Notes under the pieces: generated by a model
Database searches by the model: none
What the model was told of the DNA's origin: nothing
What the model saw: the letters and a program-made list of their open reading frames with translations, nothing else
Origin: Micromonospora sp. C31
GTDB lineage: Bacteria; Actinomycetota; Actinomycetes; Mycobacteriales; Micromonosporaceae
Reading direction: 5' to 3'
DNA: 64,000 nt
Assembly (NCBI RefSeq): GCF_018070575.1
Contig: NZ_JAGPXN010000001.1
Location: 868,001-932,000 of the forward strand
Part shown: piece after piece, positions 49,818 to 58,266 of the stretch
Position numbering within the stretch: the stretch's first letter is position 1
How the letters are laid out: each line of letters opens with the position of its first letter
Position numbers and translations under genes: made by a program

Positions 49818-49852
49818 AAGATGATTCGCTCGCTGACGCTCGCTCATACGTC
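49818..49852. repeat. GAGCGAGCG-type motif at a stop codon
   Basis: On the minus strand TGAGCGAGCGTCAGCGAGCG begins with the TGA stop of the 49844-50716 gene. A sibling, TGAGCGAGCGCAGCGAGG, occupies 41768-41785 and begins with the stop of RDD copy 1. Confidence 0.5.
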
Positions 49853-50716
49853 GAAGCCCCCGTTCACCAGCCCCAGCCGGATCAGATCGGTCAGTGGTTC
49901 CAGGATGCTGCACGAGCCGAAGCCGATCCACAGCGGGCGGGGCCCGTCCAGCCCGGCCTCCGCGTGCGGCACCAGCGGGCGCGGGTCGGCCACGGTCAGC
50001 AGCTCGGCCACCTGCGCCACCGTGGCACCTCCGGCGGCGGCCAGTGTCGCCGCCAGCACGTTGACGAAGCCGTGGTGGGTGAAGCCGGTCTCCGCGTCGA
50101 GGTGCCGGACCGCCTGGTGCAGCCCGGCGGTCAGCTTGAACGGCAGCCCCCGGTCCCGGCAGGCGCAGATCACCGCGGCCAGCTCCGCCGGGCTGGGGAA
50201 CAGCTCGGCGGCCAACCCGCCGGTGCGGAACTTCGCGGCGACCGGCACGCCGTCGGCGCGGGCGGCGGCGAGCGCGTCCAGCGCCCCCATCAGCCCGAAC
50301 GTGAGCGGCAGCTCGGCGTAGACGGCGTCGAGGGGGGCCGAGCCGGCGCCCGAGCGGCGGGCCAGCGCCACCAGCTCGGCCAGGCCGGGCAGCGGGTCCT
50401 CGCCGCGCCTGGCCGCCGCCGCCTCCACCTGGCGTACGCGGATGCGCGGGTCGGCCGTGGCCCGTACCTCGTCGAGCCGGTCGAGCGGCACGTCGCCGAT
50501 CACGCCGACGGCGATCCGCTCGTCGGCGGCGAGCAGGCCCGCCAGCTCGGGCAGCCTGGTGGCCGGCACCAGGAGCGGGCCGACCAGGCCCGCGTACCAG
50601 GCGCTGCGGTGCCGCCGGTGCGCGGCGACGGCGTCGGGCAGCGGCGCGCTGCCGGGCGGAAAGACGGCGGCGTCGTCGACGAGGCCGTCGAGAAGCGCGG
50701 GCACCTGCGTTGACAC
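49844..50716 (-). CDS. Conserved unknown protein of the homogentisate gene group
   Basis: 290 residues, not recognised as a named enzyme. It starts VSTQVPALLDGLVDDAAVFPPG; alternating hydrophobic strands and helices (GVIGDVPLDRLDEV, LPLTFGLMGALDAL, VPVAAKFRTGG, GLPFKLTAGLHQAVRH) suggest a TIM-barrel-like fold. AKFRTGG and KLTAGLHQAVRH look like active-site loops. It lies just upstream of fahA on the same strand and shares a divergent promoter with hmgA, so a role in tyrosine/homogentisate metabolism is inferred from context only. TACATT ends 8 nt before the GTG. Confidence 0.8.
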   Translation of the reverse strand: MSTQVPALLDGLVDDAAVFPPGSAPLPDAVAAHRRHRSAWYAGLVGPLLVPATRLPELAGLLAADERIAVGVIGDVPLDRLDEVRATADPRIRVRQVEAAAARRGEDPLPGLAELVALARRSGAGSAPLDAVYAELPLTFGLMGALDALAAARADGVPVAAKFRTGGLAAELFPSPAELAAVICACRDRGLPFKLTAGLHQAVRHLDAETGFTHHGFVNVLAATLAAAGGATVAQVAELLTVADPRPLVPHAEAGLDGPRPLWIGFGSCSILEPLTDLIRLGLVNGGFDV

Positions 50717-50724
50717 GAGACAAG

Positions 50725-50754
50725 AATGTACGGGACGCTACAAGGAACGGACAA
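50725..50754 (-). promoter_or_regulatory. Promoter of the unknown gene / fahA unit
   Basis: Minus strand TTGTCC (50754-50749), 18-bp spacer, TACATT (50730-50725); the GTG start follows 8 nt later. Confidence 0.55.
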
Positions 50755-50757
50755 CAG

Positions 50758-50774
50758 CGTCCGATAATCGGACG
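50758..50774. promoter_or_regulatory. 17-bp palindromic operator candidate, hmgA divergent region
   Basis: CGTCCGAT-A-ATCGGACG is a perfect dyad. It abuts the -35 of the minus-strand promoter and contains GATAAT on the plus strand, so a bound repressor could shut both divergent units. Confidence 0.6.
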
Positions 50775-50811
50775 TCAGTGGATCGGTGAACGGGACGAAC
50801 CGGGAGGCGAG

Positions 50812-51978
50812 ATGCCGTACTACCGCAGCGTCGGCGAGGTGCCGCGCAAGCGCCACACCCAGTTCCGCCAGCCCGACGGCAGCCTCTACGCCGAGGAGCT
50901 GATGGGCCAGGAGGGCTTCTCCTCCGACTCGTCCCTGCTCTACCACCGGCACGCGCCGACCGCGATCGTGGCGGCCGAGGAGTTCACCCCGCCGGCGTTC
51001 ACCCGGGTGCCGAACCTGCCGCTCAAGCCCCGGCACCTGCGCACCCACAAGCTCGACGGCACCGGCGCCGACCCGCTGCTCGGCCGGCGGTACCTGCTCG
51101 CCAACGACGACGTGCGCATCGCGTACGTGCTGGCGGACCGGCCGTCCCCGCTGTTCCGCGACGCCACCGGCGACCACTGCCTGTACGTGGAGTCGGGCAC
51201 CCTGCGCGTCGAGTCCACCTTCGGCGTGCTCGACGCGGTGCCCGGCGACTACGTCGTCATCCCCACCTCGACCATCCACCGGCTGGTGCCCACCGGCGAC
51301 GCGCCGACCCGGCTGCTCGCCGTCGAGGCGGCCGGCCACGTCGGCCCGCCCAAGCGCTACCTCTCCGTGCGGGGCCAGTTCCTGGAGCACTCGCCCTACT
51401 GCGAGCGCGACGTCCGGGGACCGGACGCGCCACTGCTCGTCGACGACGAGGACGTGGAGGTGCTCGTCCGGCACCGGCGGGGTTGGACGCGCTACGTCTA
51501 CGCCCACCACCCGTTCGACGTGGTCGGCTGGGACGGCCACATGTACCCGTGGGCGTTCTCCATCCACGACTTCGAGCCGATCACCGGCCGGATCCACCAG
51601 CCGCCGCCCGTGCACCAGACGTTCCAGGGCCCCAACTTCGTGATCTGCTCGTTCGTGCCCCGCAAGGTCGACTACCACCCGGACGCGATCCCGGTGCCGT
51701 ACAACCACCACAACGTCGACTCCGACGAGATGCTCTTCTACACCGGCGGCAACTACGAGGCCCGGCGCGGCTCCGGCATCGAGCAGGGCTCGATCTCGCT
51801 GCACCCGTCCGGCTTCACCCACGGCCCGCAGCCGGGCGCCGCCGAGCGCTCCATCGGCGCCGACTTCTTCGACGAGCTGGCCGTCATGGTCGACACCTTC
51901 CGGCCCCTCGACCTCTGCGACGCCGCGACCGCGTGCGAGGACGAGGGATACGCCTGGACCTGGGCCCGCCGTCCCTAG
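50812..51978 (+). CDS. hmgA: Homogentisate 1,2-dioxygenase
   Basis: 388 residues, cupin fold. Iron-ligand regions are visible: PPPVHQTFQGPNFVICSF, the YNHHNVDSDEMLFY segment, and SLHPSGFTHGPQPG. It opens the homogentisate ring to maleylacetoacetate. GGGAGG is 4 nt before the ATG. It is divergent from the unknown gene/fahA unit across a region with a perfect 17-bp palindrome. No maleylacetoacetate isomerase is present, as is common in actinomycetes, where other thiol systems may serve. Confidence 0.96.
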   Translation: MPYYRSVGEVPRKRHTQFRQPDGSLYAEELMGQEGFSSDSSLLYHRHAPTAIVAAEEFTPPAFTRVPNLPLKPRHLRTHKLDGTGADPLLGRRYLLANDDVRIAYVLADRPSPLFRDATGDHCLYVESGTLRVESTFGVLDAVPGDYVVIPTSTIHRLVPTGDAPTRLLAVEAAGHVGPPKRYLSVRGQFLEHSPYCERDVRGPDAPLLVDDEDVEVLVRHRRGWTRYVYAHHPFDVVGWDGHMYPWAFSIHDFEPITGRIHQPPPVHQTFQGPNFVICSFVPRKVDYHPDAIPVPYNHHNVDSDEMLFYTGGNYEARRGSGIEQGSISLHPSGFTHGPQPGAAERSIGADFFDELAVMVDTFRPLDLCDAATACEDEGYAWTWARRP

Positions 51979-51987
51979 CGCGTCGAC

Positions 51988-52149
51988 CGGTCGCATCAGC
52001 ATCACCGCCAACTTCACCGCGACCCTGTGGGCGTCAGCGCGCTTCTTCTCGCTGCGGGAAGCCACGGCGAAGCCGACAGCCACGACGAACGGCATCCCTA
52101 CGAGCAGCAGGTAGGCCGCCCCTACGCCTGCCGCAATCCGGTCCTGCAC
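51988..52149 (-). pseudogene. Possible small membrane protein, 3' end lost
   Basis: A GTG at 52149 with GAGAGGAG 4 nt upstream opens a frame starting MQDRIAAGVGAAYLLLVG, then MPFVVAVGFAVASRSEKKRAD: one transmembrane hairpin and a basic tail. The frame has no stop before the hmgA coding region and runs on antisense to it, so the natural end is probably missing. It could also be a chance frame. Confidence 0.35.
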
Positions 52150-52357
52150 GAGTGCTCCTCTCCACGGTGAGGCGTCCGCCCCAGGTGTGGACGATGAACG
52201 CGGGAGGCGGTATCTCCGGTCGGACGATGTGTGCGAGCGGTGCGGGCGGGCGTTCGGTCCAGGACTTCGGGTAGGCCACCTGTACCCGACCCGGACCGCC
52301 CCCCGTCCGGCGCTCGACCTGGTGCCTGGGGTGGAGCGTCGATCGGGTGACAGGCGC
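52150..52357. other. Short region without a supported gene
   Basis: Overlapping short frames exist on both strands, including a plus-strand one with a CERCGRAF element and a minus-strand one starting MAYPKSWTERP. None has family support. It lies upstream of the possible small membrane protein. Confidence 0.4.
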
Positions 52358-53383
52358 CTAGGCCGTCGTACGGGACAGCACGGCGAGTTCGGCGGCGGTC
52401 GCGACCCCGATGGCGAGAACCAGCGGCCACGGGGTGCCGACCAGGGCGTAGAGCAGGATCAGTGCGGGCGCGACGGCGGCTGCGTAGACGGCCAGCGCCA
52501 GGGTCCGGTCCGAGCGGAGCAGGCTCGGCAGGATGGTCCGGGACAGGCCGGGCAGCCGGGCGGCGAAGCGCCAGACCACCAGGGCCCCGCCGAGCGCCGC
52601 GAACGCCGCCGCGAAGCGGGACAGTCCCGCGCTGCCCGGAGCCATGCAGGCGATCAGCACGGCGGTGATCATCGTCCAGCCCGCTCCGTAGACCACGAGC
52701 TGGCGCAGGCCGAGCGAGATGGTCCGCCGGGAGTCGACCCGACCTGGGCTCATCGCGGCAGCCTCGGCGAGATGTTCCAGCGCCTCGCTCCAGCGCCGCT
52801 GCTCCAACCGCAGCACCCCGATGTCGTGGCGGGCCTCGGCGAGCTGGGGGTCCAGCCGCAGCGCCTCCCGATAGGCGCGCTCGGCCAGGTCGAACATCTG
52901 CATGTTCGCCGCCACCAGCCCGAGCACCAGGTGCGCCTGCGGGTCCTCGGGTGCCAACTCGACCCCACGCCAGGCCGCGTTCAGCGCCGGCTGCCCGTTG
53001 CGCGAGCCGGCCAGGATCGCCGCCGCGCTGCTCTGGGCGTACGCGTCGTCGGGGCCCAGCGCCAGGATCCGGTCGGCGGTGCGGGCCGCCTCGGCGTACT
53101 CCTCCAGGTCGCCGAGGGCGAGGGCACGGGCGACCAGTGCCGCCACGTCGTCCGGGGCGGCGGCGACCGCGGCGTCGGCGGCGGTGAGCGCCTCCGTCGG
53201 CCGGCCGGCCGCGAGGTGGACCCGGGACAGCAGGGTCAGCGCCGCGGCGTCGGCCGGGTCCAGGGCGACGGCGTAGGAGACCTCGGCCGCGGCCTCGTCG
53301 TAGCGGCCCAGCTCGGCGAGGAGCTGGGCGCGCTGGACGTAGCCGTCGGCGGCGGACCGGTCGGAGGTGGCGTCGCTGGACAT
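52358..53383 (-). CDS. TPR-repeat membrane protein
   Basis: 341 residues. About five tetratricopeptide repeats (AELGRYDEAAAEVSYAVALDP, GRPTEALTAADAAVAAAP, LEEYAEAARTADRILALGP, AERAYREALRLDP, WSEALEHLAEAAAM) fill residues 15-220. Four hydrophobic helices follow (WTMITAVLIACMAP through LVLAIGVATAAELAVL). A membrane-tethered protein-interaction scaffold; partner unknown. TAGGCT (53391-53396) ends 7 nt before the ATG and overlaps the ispF stop codon TAG. It follows ispF by 10 nt. Confidence 0.87.
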   Translation of the reverse strand: MSSDATSDRSAADGYVQRAQLLAELGRYDEAAAEVSYAVALDPADAAALTLLSRVHLAAGRPTEALTAADAAVAAAPDDVAALVARALALGDLEEYAEAARTADRILALGPDDAYAQSSAAAILAGSRNGQPALNAAWRGVELAPEDPQAHLVLGLVAANMQMFDLAERAYREALRLDPQLAEARHDIGVLRLEQRRWSEALEHLAEAAAMSPGRVDSRRTISLGLRQLVVYGAGWTMITAVLIACMAPGSAGLSRFAAAFAALGGALVVWRFAARLPGLSRTILPSLLRSDRTLALAVYAAAVAPALILLYALVGTPWPLVLAIGVATAAELAVLSRTTA

Positions 53384-53393
53384 CGCGGCGAGC

Positions 53394-53876
53394 CTAGGCT
53401 GCCGGAGCCTCGTACACCAGGGCCACCGCGATGCCGGTGAGGCCCTCGCCGCGACCGGTGAAGCCGAGGCCGTCGGTGGTCGCCGCGGAGACGGTCACCG
53501 GCGCGCCGACCGCCTCGGAGAGCACCCGCTGGGCCTCCTCGCGGCGCGGGCCGATCTTGGGTCGGTCGCCGACCACCTGCACGGACACGTTGCCGATCGC
53601 GAAGCCGGCGGCCCGCACCCGGCGGGCGCTCTCGGTGAGCAGGGCGACGCCCGACGCGCCGGCCCACTCGGGCTGGCCCACGCCGAAGTTGGCGCCCAGG
53701 TCCCCGAGGCCGGCCGCCGAGAGCAGCGCGTTGCAGGCGGCGTGCGCGGCCACGTCGGCGTCCGAGTGCCCGGCCAGGCCGTCCTGGTCGGGCCAGTGCA
53801 GGCCGGCCACCCAGCACGGCCGGCCCGCCTCGAAGGCGTGCACGTCGGTGCCGATGGCCACCCGGGGAACGATCAT
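53394..53876 (-). CDS. ispF: 2-C-methyl-D-erythritol 2,4-cyclodiphosphate synthase
   Basis: 160 residues. GTDVHAF (Asp and His zinc ligands), [17 protein letters not shown] (third ligand His) and [11 protein letters not shown] are the IspF signatures. It makes the cyclic diphosphate in the MEP isoprenoid pathway. It lies 16 nt downstream of ispD on the same strand. TACCCT (53883-53888) ends 6 nt before the ATG, so besides read-through from ispD it may have its own leaderless promoter. Confidence 0.96.
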   Translation of the reverse strand: MIVPRVAIGTDVHAFEAGRPCWVAGLHWPDQDGLAGHSDADVAAHAACNALLSAAGLGDLGANFGVGQPEWAGASGVALLTESARRVRAAGFAIGNVSVQVVGDRPKIGPRREEAQRVLSEAVGAPVTVSAATTDGLGFTGRGEGLTGIAVALVYEAPAA

Positions 53877-53892
53877 GCGAAGAGGGTACGCG

Positions 53893-54588
53893 TCAGGCGC
53901 CGGTGGCGAGCAGGTGCTCGGCCAACGCCAGGTCGAACGGGCGGGTGACCTTCAGCGCGTACTCCGAGCCGGGGACGCAGGACACCGGGACGCCCTGCTT
54001 CTCGACCAGGCCGGCGTCGTCGGTGAGCGGATCGCCGGCGGCGGCGTGCGCGGCCGTCAGCACCGCCCGACGGAAGCCCTGCGGGGTCTGCACCGCCCGC
54101 AGGGCGGAGCGGTCGACGGTGCCGAGGACGACCTCGTCGGCGTCGACCTCCTTGATCGTGTCGACGACGGGGAGCACCGGGATCACCGCGTCGTGGCCGG
54201 CGCGGACGGCCGCCGCGACGGACTCCACCAGGTCGGGCGGGGTCAGTGCCCGGGCGGCATCGTGTACGAGGACGATCTGCGGGCCGGCAGGCACCGCCGC
54301 GAGGGCGGCGGCCACCGACGCCTGCCGCTCGGCACCACCGGGCACCACGGTCACCGGGGCGACCGGGGCGAGCAGGTCGCGCACCGCCGCCACCTCGGCG
54401 GCCGGGGCGGCCACGACGATGGTGTGCACCGACGGCGCGGCGGCGAGCCGCCGGACCGCGTGCACCAGCAGGGGTTCCCCGCCGAGCAGACGCAATGCCT
54501 TGGGTCGGCCGGGGCCGAGCCGTACGCCGGCACCGGCCGCAGGCACGAGGACCGCGACGTCACCGCACGGATTGAGCTGCGCGGTCAC
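53893..54588 (-). CDS. ispD: 2-C-methyl-D-erythritol 4-phosphate cytidylyltransferase
   Basis: 231 residues. The nucleotide-binding loop [47 protein letters not shown] and [12 protein letters not shown] are conserved. It transfers CMP to MEP, the step before IspE. GAGGA lies upstream of the GTG start. The order carD-ispD-ispF on one strand is the mycobacterial arrangement, linking a transcription factor to isoprenoid synthesis. Confidence 0.95.
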   Translation of the reverse strand: MTAQLNPCGDVAVLVPAAGAGVRLGPGRPKALRLLGGEPLLVHAVRRLAAAPSVHTIVVAAPAAEVAAVRDLLAPVAPVTVVPGGAERQASVAAALAAVPAGPQIVLVHDAARALTPPDLVESVAAAVRAGHDAVIPVLPVVDTIKEVDADEVVLGTVDRSALRAVQTPQGFRRAVLTAAHAAAGDPLTDDAGLVEKQGVPVSCVPGSEYALKVTRPFDLALAEHLLATGA

Positions 54589-54644
54589 GTCGCGGTCCTC
54601 GGTGGTTTGTTCGCTACGAATCGGGTACGACGATGCTGTGGGAA

Positions 54645-55130
54645 CTAGGCCTCGGTGAGGACCTTGTCGAGCAGCGTCTCCGCCTCGTCCTTGGTGCTCT
54701 TCTCGGCCAGCGCGACCTCGCCGACGAGAATGTCGCGGGCCTTCGCGAGCATGCGCTTCTCACCCGCGGAGAGACCGCGCTCCCGCTCCCGCCGCCACAG
54801 GTCGCGCACGACCTCGGCGACCTTCAGCGGGTTACCGGAGGCCAGCTTCTCCAGATTCGCCTTGTAACGCCGCGACCAGTTGGTCGGCTCCTCGGTGTGC
54901 GGTGCACGGAGCACGTCGAAGACCTTGCCGAGGCCCTCTTCGCCGACCACCTCGCGCACACCCACGATCTCGGCGTTCTCGGCAGGCACCCGGACCGTCA
55001 GGTCACCCTGCGCGACCTTCAAGACGAGGTATTGCTTAGGCTCGCCCTTGATGACCCGAGTCTCGATTGCCTCGATGAGTGCGGCCCCGTGGTGGGGGTA
55101 AACAACGGTCTCGCCGACACTGAAAACCAT
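54645..55130 (-). CDS. carD: CarD-family transcriptional regulator
   Basis: 161 residues. N-terminal RNA polymerase-interacting (CarD_TRCF) domain: [20 protein letters not shown], with [15 protein letters not shown]. The C-terminal helical DNA-binding domain follows, with [16 protein letters not shown] and the Trp in [13 protein letters not shown] that in mycobacteria supports open-complex formation. It binds RNA polymerase and stabilises open complexes, especially at rRNA promoters. A promoter with 17-bp spacing lies at 55158-55186. Confidence 0.96.
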   Translation of the reverse strand: MVFSVGETVVYPHHGAALIEAIETRVIKGEPKQYLVLKVAQGDLTVRVPAENAEIVGVREVVGEEGLGKVFDVLRAPHTEEPTNWSRRYKANLEKLASGNPLKVAEVVRDLWRRERERGLSAGEKRMLAKARDILVGEVALAEKSTKDEAETLLDKVLTEA

Positions 55131-55157
55131 AGGTTCGAAACCCCTTTCGCTGTGTCT

Positions 55158-55186
55158 AGGGTAACACGCTCAGGCACCGATGTCTC
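55158..55186 (-). promoter_or_regulatory. Candidate carD promoter
   Basis: Minus strand GAGACA (55186-55181), 17-bp spacer, TACCCT (55163-55158), preceded by TG at the extended -10 position; leader about 20 nt. Confidence 0.5.
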
Positions 55187-55456
55187 ACCGCTGTCCTGAC
55201 CGTTGGCGCAGCTCAGGGGCCCTGTGAGAGGTCTTTCTTCAGCTTGACAGACCGCCAAACCAGTGGTTTGAACACGCTCCGTAACGCTCAGATGACGTCC
55301 CGGTACGAGTGACGCGAACGTCGAGATCAAGGGCTATGCGCTCTTCCCATGGTAGCCGTCCGGCCCGGAACTCGCCCAGGTGTAGCGGCAGCCCGTTCCG
55401 TGCGGGACGCTGGAGGTCGAGCCGCGGACGCTCACCGACACGTCCCTGGGGGTGCG

Positions 55457-56149
55457 ATGGGCAAGCCCGACGCAGACGGCCCCGAACTGCCCGACCTGCC
55501 ACCCGAGTGGGGCCGGGTGGTCGTGCCGGACGACGCCTCCGCGCTGACCGCCGAGGCCGAACAGATCCGCCGCGAACTGCGCCGCACGCCCCGTCACGCC
55601 GTCCCGCGCCCGGCGGCCCGGCCCCCGTTCGCCCTGCCCATGCTGGTGCTGCTCGTGGCGGTGCTGGCCACCCTCGCCGGCCTCGCGGCGGTCACCTGGC
55701 CCCGGCCCGACCGGTTCACCCCCGAGCCCACCCCCGCCCCGCACGCGTCGCCCGCCGAGTTGGCCGGTCGACCGCTGCCCGCACTGGACCTGGTCGATCC
55801 GGGGCAGTCACCGGTGCCCCTGCGCGCGCTGGTGCCGGCGATGATCATCCTCGTGGACGGTTGCCCCTGCCCACAGGACGTGGCCACCGCCGCCGCCCTG
55901 GCACCGGCCGGCGTCACGGTGGTCACCGTCGCCGGAGCCCGGCCCGTCCGTGCCACGCCGCCCGCCGGGGCAACCGTACGACCGCTCGCCGACCCGGCCG
56001 GCGGGCTGCGCGCGTTCCTGCACCTGCCGGCCCGTCCCGGCGCCACCACCGCGCTGCTGGTGGACCGGTCCGGCGTCCTCGTCAAGGTGGTGCCCGAGAT
56101 CCGCTCCGCCGAGGACTACCGCGCCGACCTGGCCCGACTCGCCGCCTGA
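55457..56149 (+). CDS. Single-pass membrane protein of unknown function
   Basis: 230 residues. A cytoplasmic N terminus of about 60 residues (EWGRVVVPDDASALTAEAEQ) and one transmembrane helix (LPMLVLLVAVLATLAGLAAV) precede an outer domain (about 100-230). That domain has alternating beta/alpha pattern and VDGCPCPQDVATAAALAP, a Cys-x-Cys on a loop after a strand, then TTALLVDRSGVLVKVVPEI: thioredoxin-like overall, though the cysteine spacing is not CxxC. ATG at 55457 has GGGGGTG upstream. It is divergent from carD and not recognised as a named family. Confidence 0.78.
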   Translation: MGKPDADGPELPDLPPEWGRVVVPDDASALTAEAEQIRRELRRTPRHAVPRPAARPPFALPMLVLLVAVLATLAGLAAVTWPRPDRFTPEPTPAPHASPAELAGRPLPALDLVDPGQSPVPLRALVPAMIILVDGCPCPQDVATAAALAPAGVTVVTVAGARPVRATPPAGATVRPLADPAGGLRAFLHLPARPGATTALLVDRSGVLVKVVPEIRSAEDYRADLARLAA

Positions 56150-56230
56150 GCCACACCGCACCACGAGCGCCCACCTCGGGCCGCGCCCGACCGGCGCCGA
56201 GACGCGGCAGACCGCCCCGGAACCGGTCGC

Positions 56231-56290
56231 CTGATAGGAAGGGCCCCTTCCTATCAGGATCTGATGTGCAGGGGGCCCTTCCTAACGCTT
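56231..56290. repeat. TAAGGAAGGGCCC-family palindromes, copy 3
   Basis: A perfect 13-bp hairpin, CTGATAGGAAGGG-C-CCCTTCCTATCAG (56231-56257), is followed by a half element (GGGGGCCCTTCCTAACG). It lies between convergent genes and may act as a terminator. Confidence 0.7.
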
Positions 56291-56314
56291 GCCAGGCAGT
56301 TGAGTGGGAGGAGG

Positions 56315-57076
56315 TCAGGGCAGGGCGACCAGTTGCGCCTCGACCCGCAGCGGCTCGGCGTTGGCGCTCGACAACGAGACCTGGAACAGCCCGCCCTGCC
56401 CGGTGACCTCCGTCGCGGTGACCGAGCCGTCGCAGGCGCTGGTGATCGGGTCCGCCGCCCGCGCCCCGTCGATCACGATCAGCAGCTCGCCGGGGCCGAC
56501 GCAACGGAACTGGAGTGAATGCCGTGCCCCGCCCTCGGCGGAGGCCCGCTTGACGAGCCCCTCCGTCGACCGGAGCAGGCCCCGAGCGGTCCAGACCGTG
56601 TCGGGGAGTCTGGCCAGCCCGCTGTGCCGCGTGACCTCGTCGAGCCCCTGCTCCATCCGCCGGCGGGCGTCCCGGCCGCCGGGTCCGACGTCGACCCGGA
56701 CGGCGTCGCCGCTGCCCGGGTCGACCCGGAAGACGAGGCCGCTGCGCGGGTCCGTCCTGGTCGCCTCGCCGGTCCCCGGATCGACGAGCCAGAAGCTGCT
56801 CGATCTCCCGGGCCCTTCCGGGGAGACGGCCCGGGCCCGGGCCGCCGCCGGCCCGTCTGCCCCGTTCCCGACCCGCGGTGCGGCGCTCGAAGCGGCCCCG
56901 ACCGGCCCGGTGCGGGGCGCCTCGACCTGCCACCACCACCCGCCGCCGATCAGCGCGGCCAGCCCCGCCACGGCCAGCACGACGGTGCGCAGCCGGTCGA
57001 CGCCGGCTCCGCCGCGAGTCGCCTGCCCACCCGGATCGGGGCCGGATTCCGGCCGGTCTGCCGCATCGGCGTCCAT
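56315..57076 (-). CDS. Membrane-anchored protein of unknown function
   Basis: 253 residues. A short cytoplasmic start, one transmembrane helix (TVVLAVAGLAALIGGGWWW), an Ala/Pro/Gly linker, then an outer domain with paired SFWLVDPGTGEA / FRVDPGSGDAVRVD motifs and a C-terminal beta-rich part (LQFRCVGPGELLIVIDGA ... FQVSLSSANAEPLRVEAQL). Not recognised as a named family. TACCCT (57083-57088) ends 6 nt before the ATG. It lies 31 nt downstream of the type III PKS gene on the same strand, but nothing ties it to that pathway. Confidence 0.78.
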   Translation of the reverse strand: MDADAADRPESGPDPGGQATRGGAGVDRLRTVVLAVAGLAALIGGGWWWQVEAPRTGPVGAASSAAPRVGNGADGPAAARARAVSPEGPGRSSSFWLVDPGTGEATRTDPRSGLVFRVDPGSGDAVRVDVGPGGRDARRRMEQGLDEVTRHSGLARLPDTVWTARGLLRSTEGLVKRASAEGGARHSLQFRCVGPGELLIVIDGARAADPITSACDGSVTATEVTGQGGLFQVSLSSANAEPLRVEAQLVALP

Positions 57077-57107
57077 CAGCAGAGGGTAACCGCGCCTCGC
57101 GAACGCA

Positions 57108-58160
57108 TCACTGCTGTCGTTCGAGCAACGCGGCGTAGAGGGTCAGGCCGGGGCCGAACGCCAGCATCACCACCCGCCGCGGCTGCGACGCGGCCCGGCG
57201 CAGCCGGTCGAGGATCAGCAGCACCGTCGGCGACGAGCAGTTGCCGTGCTCGTCCAGCGTCGCCCGGGACGCCGCCAGCCCTTCCGGCGGCAGGGCCAGC
57301 TCCCGCTCGACCACGTTGAGGATGCGCGGGCCGCCCGGGTGCACCGCCCAGCCGTCCACCTCGGACAGCGTCGAGCCGTGCCGGGCCAGCAGCCCTTCGA
57401 CCAGGCCCCGGACGTGCGTGGAGAGCACCTGCGGCACCTTCGGCGACAGCCCCATCCGGAAACCCGTGTCGGTGACGTCCCAGGTCATGTGGTCGGCCGT
57501 CGAGGTGTCCGTGACGGAGGTGACCTCGCGCAGCACGTACCCCCGGCCGCCCGGAACGACCACGGCGGCGACCGCGGCGTCCGAGAAGAGCGCGTGGGAG
57601 ACGATCTGCTGGGTGTCCACCCGGGCGCTGGAGGGCTGGATGTGCAGGCTGGTCAGCTCCGCGCAGAGCAGCAGCGCGGGCCGGCCCCGCGCGGTGACGA
57701 AGTCGCTCGCCGCGCCCAGCCCCGGCAGGGCCGCGTAGCAGCCCATGTGCCCGACGAACATGCGCTGCGTGTCCGGTGCCATGCCCAGGTCCCGGGCGAG
57801 CAGGATGTCCAGCCCCGGGGTGGCGTAGCCGGTGCACGAGCAGACGACGAAGAGCCCGACGTCGCCGGCGGACAGGCCGGCGGCGGTCAGCGCCCGGCCC
57901 ACCGCCTCCTTGCCCAGCGGCAGCGCCTCCACCAGGTAGCGGCGCATCCGCCGCTCGGTCGGCCAGTCGGAGACGTCCTCCAGCAACGGGTTCACGGCCG
58001 CCTGCCGGCGGGTGACCCCCGAGTGCGTGAAGATCCGCTGCGCCAACGCCCGCGTGCTGCCGGAGAAGTGCTTCGAGAAGAAGCCCTCCCACAGGTCGTC
58101 CTGCGCGGCCGACGGCGGATGTGCCGCTCCCAGCCCCGCGATCACCGGTACGGCCACCAT
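57108..58160 (-). CDS. Type III polyketide synthase (chalcone synthase-like)
   Basis: 350 residues. The Cys-His-Asn triad is in place: C141 (FVGHMGCYAALPG), H274 (GWAVHPGGPRI) and N307 (DEHGNCSSPT); the C-terminal MLAFGPGLTLYAALL carries the GFGPG-type loop. It condenses malonyl-CoA units onto an acyl starter to form pyrones, resorcinols or similar phenolics; the product cannot be read off. The ATG at 58160 has GAGAGG 5 nt upstream. The same strand carries an acyl-CoA dehydrogenase and a methyltransferase, and a UbiA prenyltransferase diverges from them, suggesting a small biosynthetic unit. Confidence 0.93.
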   Translation of the reverse strand: MVAVPVIAGLGAAHPPSAAQDDLWEGFFSKHFSGSTRALAQRIFTHSGVTRRQAAVNPLLEDVSDWPTERRMRRYLVEALPLGKEAVGRALTAAGLSAGDVGLFVVCSCTGYATPGLDILLARDLGMAPDTQRMFVGHMGCYAALPGLGAASDFVTARGRPALLLCAELTSLHIQPSSARVDTQQIVSHALFSDAAVAAVVVPGGRGYVLREVTSVTDTSTADHMTWDVTDTGFRMGLSPKVPQVLSTHVRGLVEGLLARHGSTLSEVDGWAVHPGGPRILNVVERELALPPEGLAASRATLDEHGNCSSPTVLLILDRLRRAASQPRRVVMLAFGPGLTLYAALLERQQ

Positions 58161-58266
58161 GCCCACCTCTCGTCCGGCCTTGCGCACCGGGCGGCAGATC
58201 CCGCCCCTGAAAGGGCCTCCCGCACCGTGCGCCCGCGCGTCCGCCGCCTCGGCGGACTCCCCACGC

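Noticed and set aside
52187..53440. Plus-strand frame with a CERCGRAF zinc-ribbon-like element
   Set aside because: The element is isolated; downstream the frame is antisense to the TPR gene and low-complexity.
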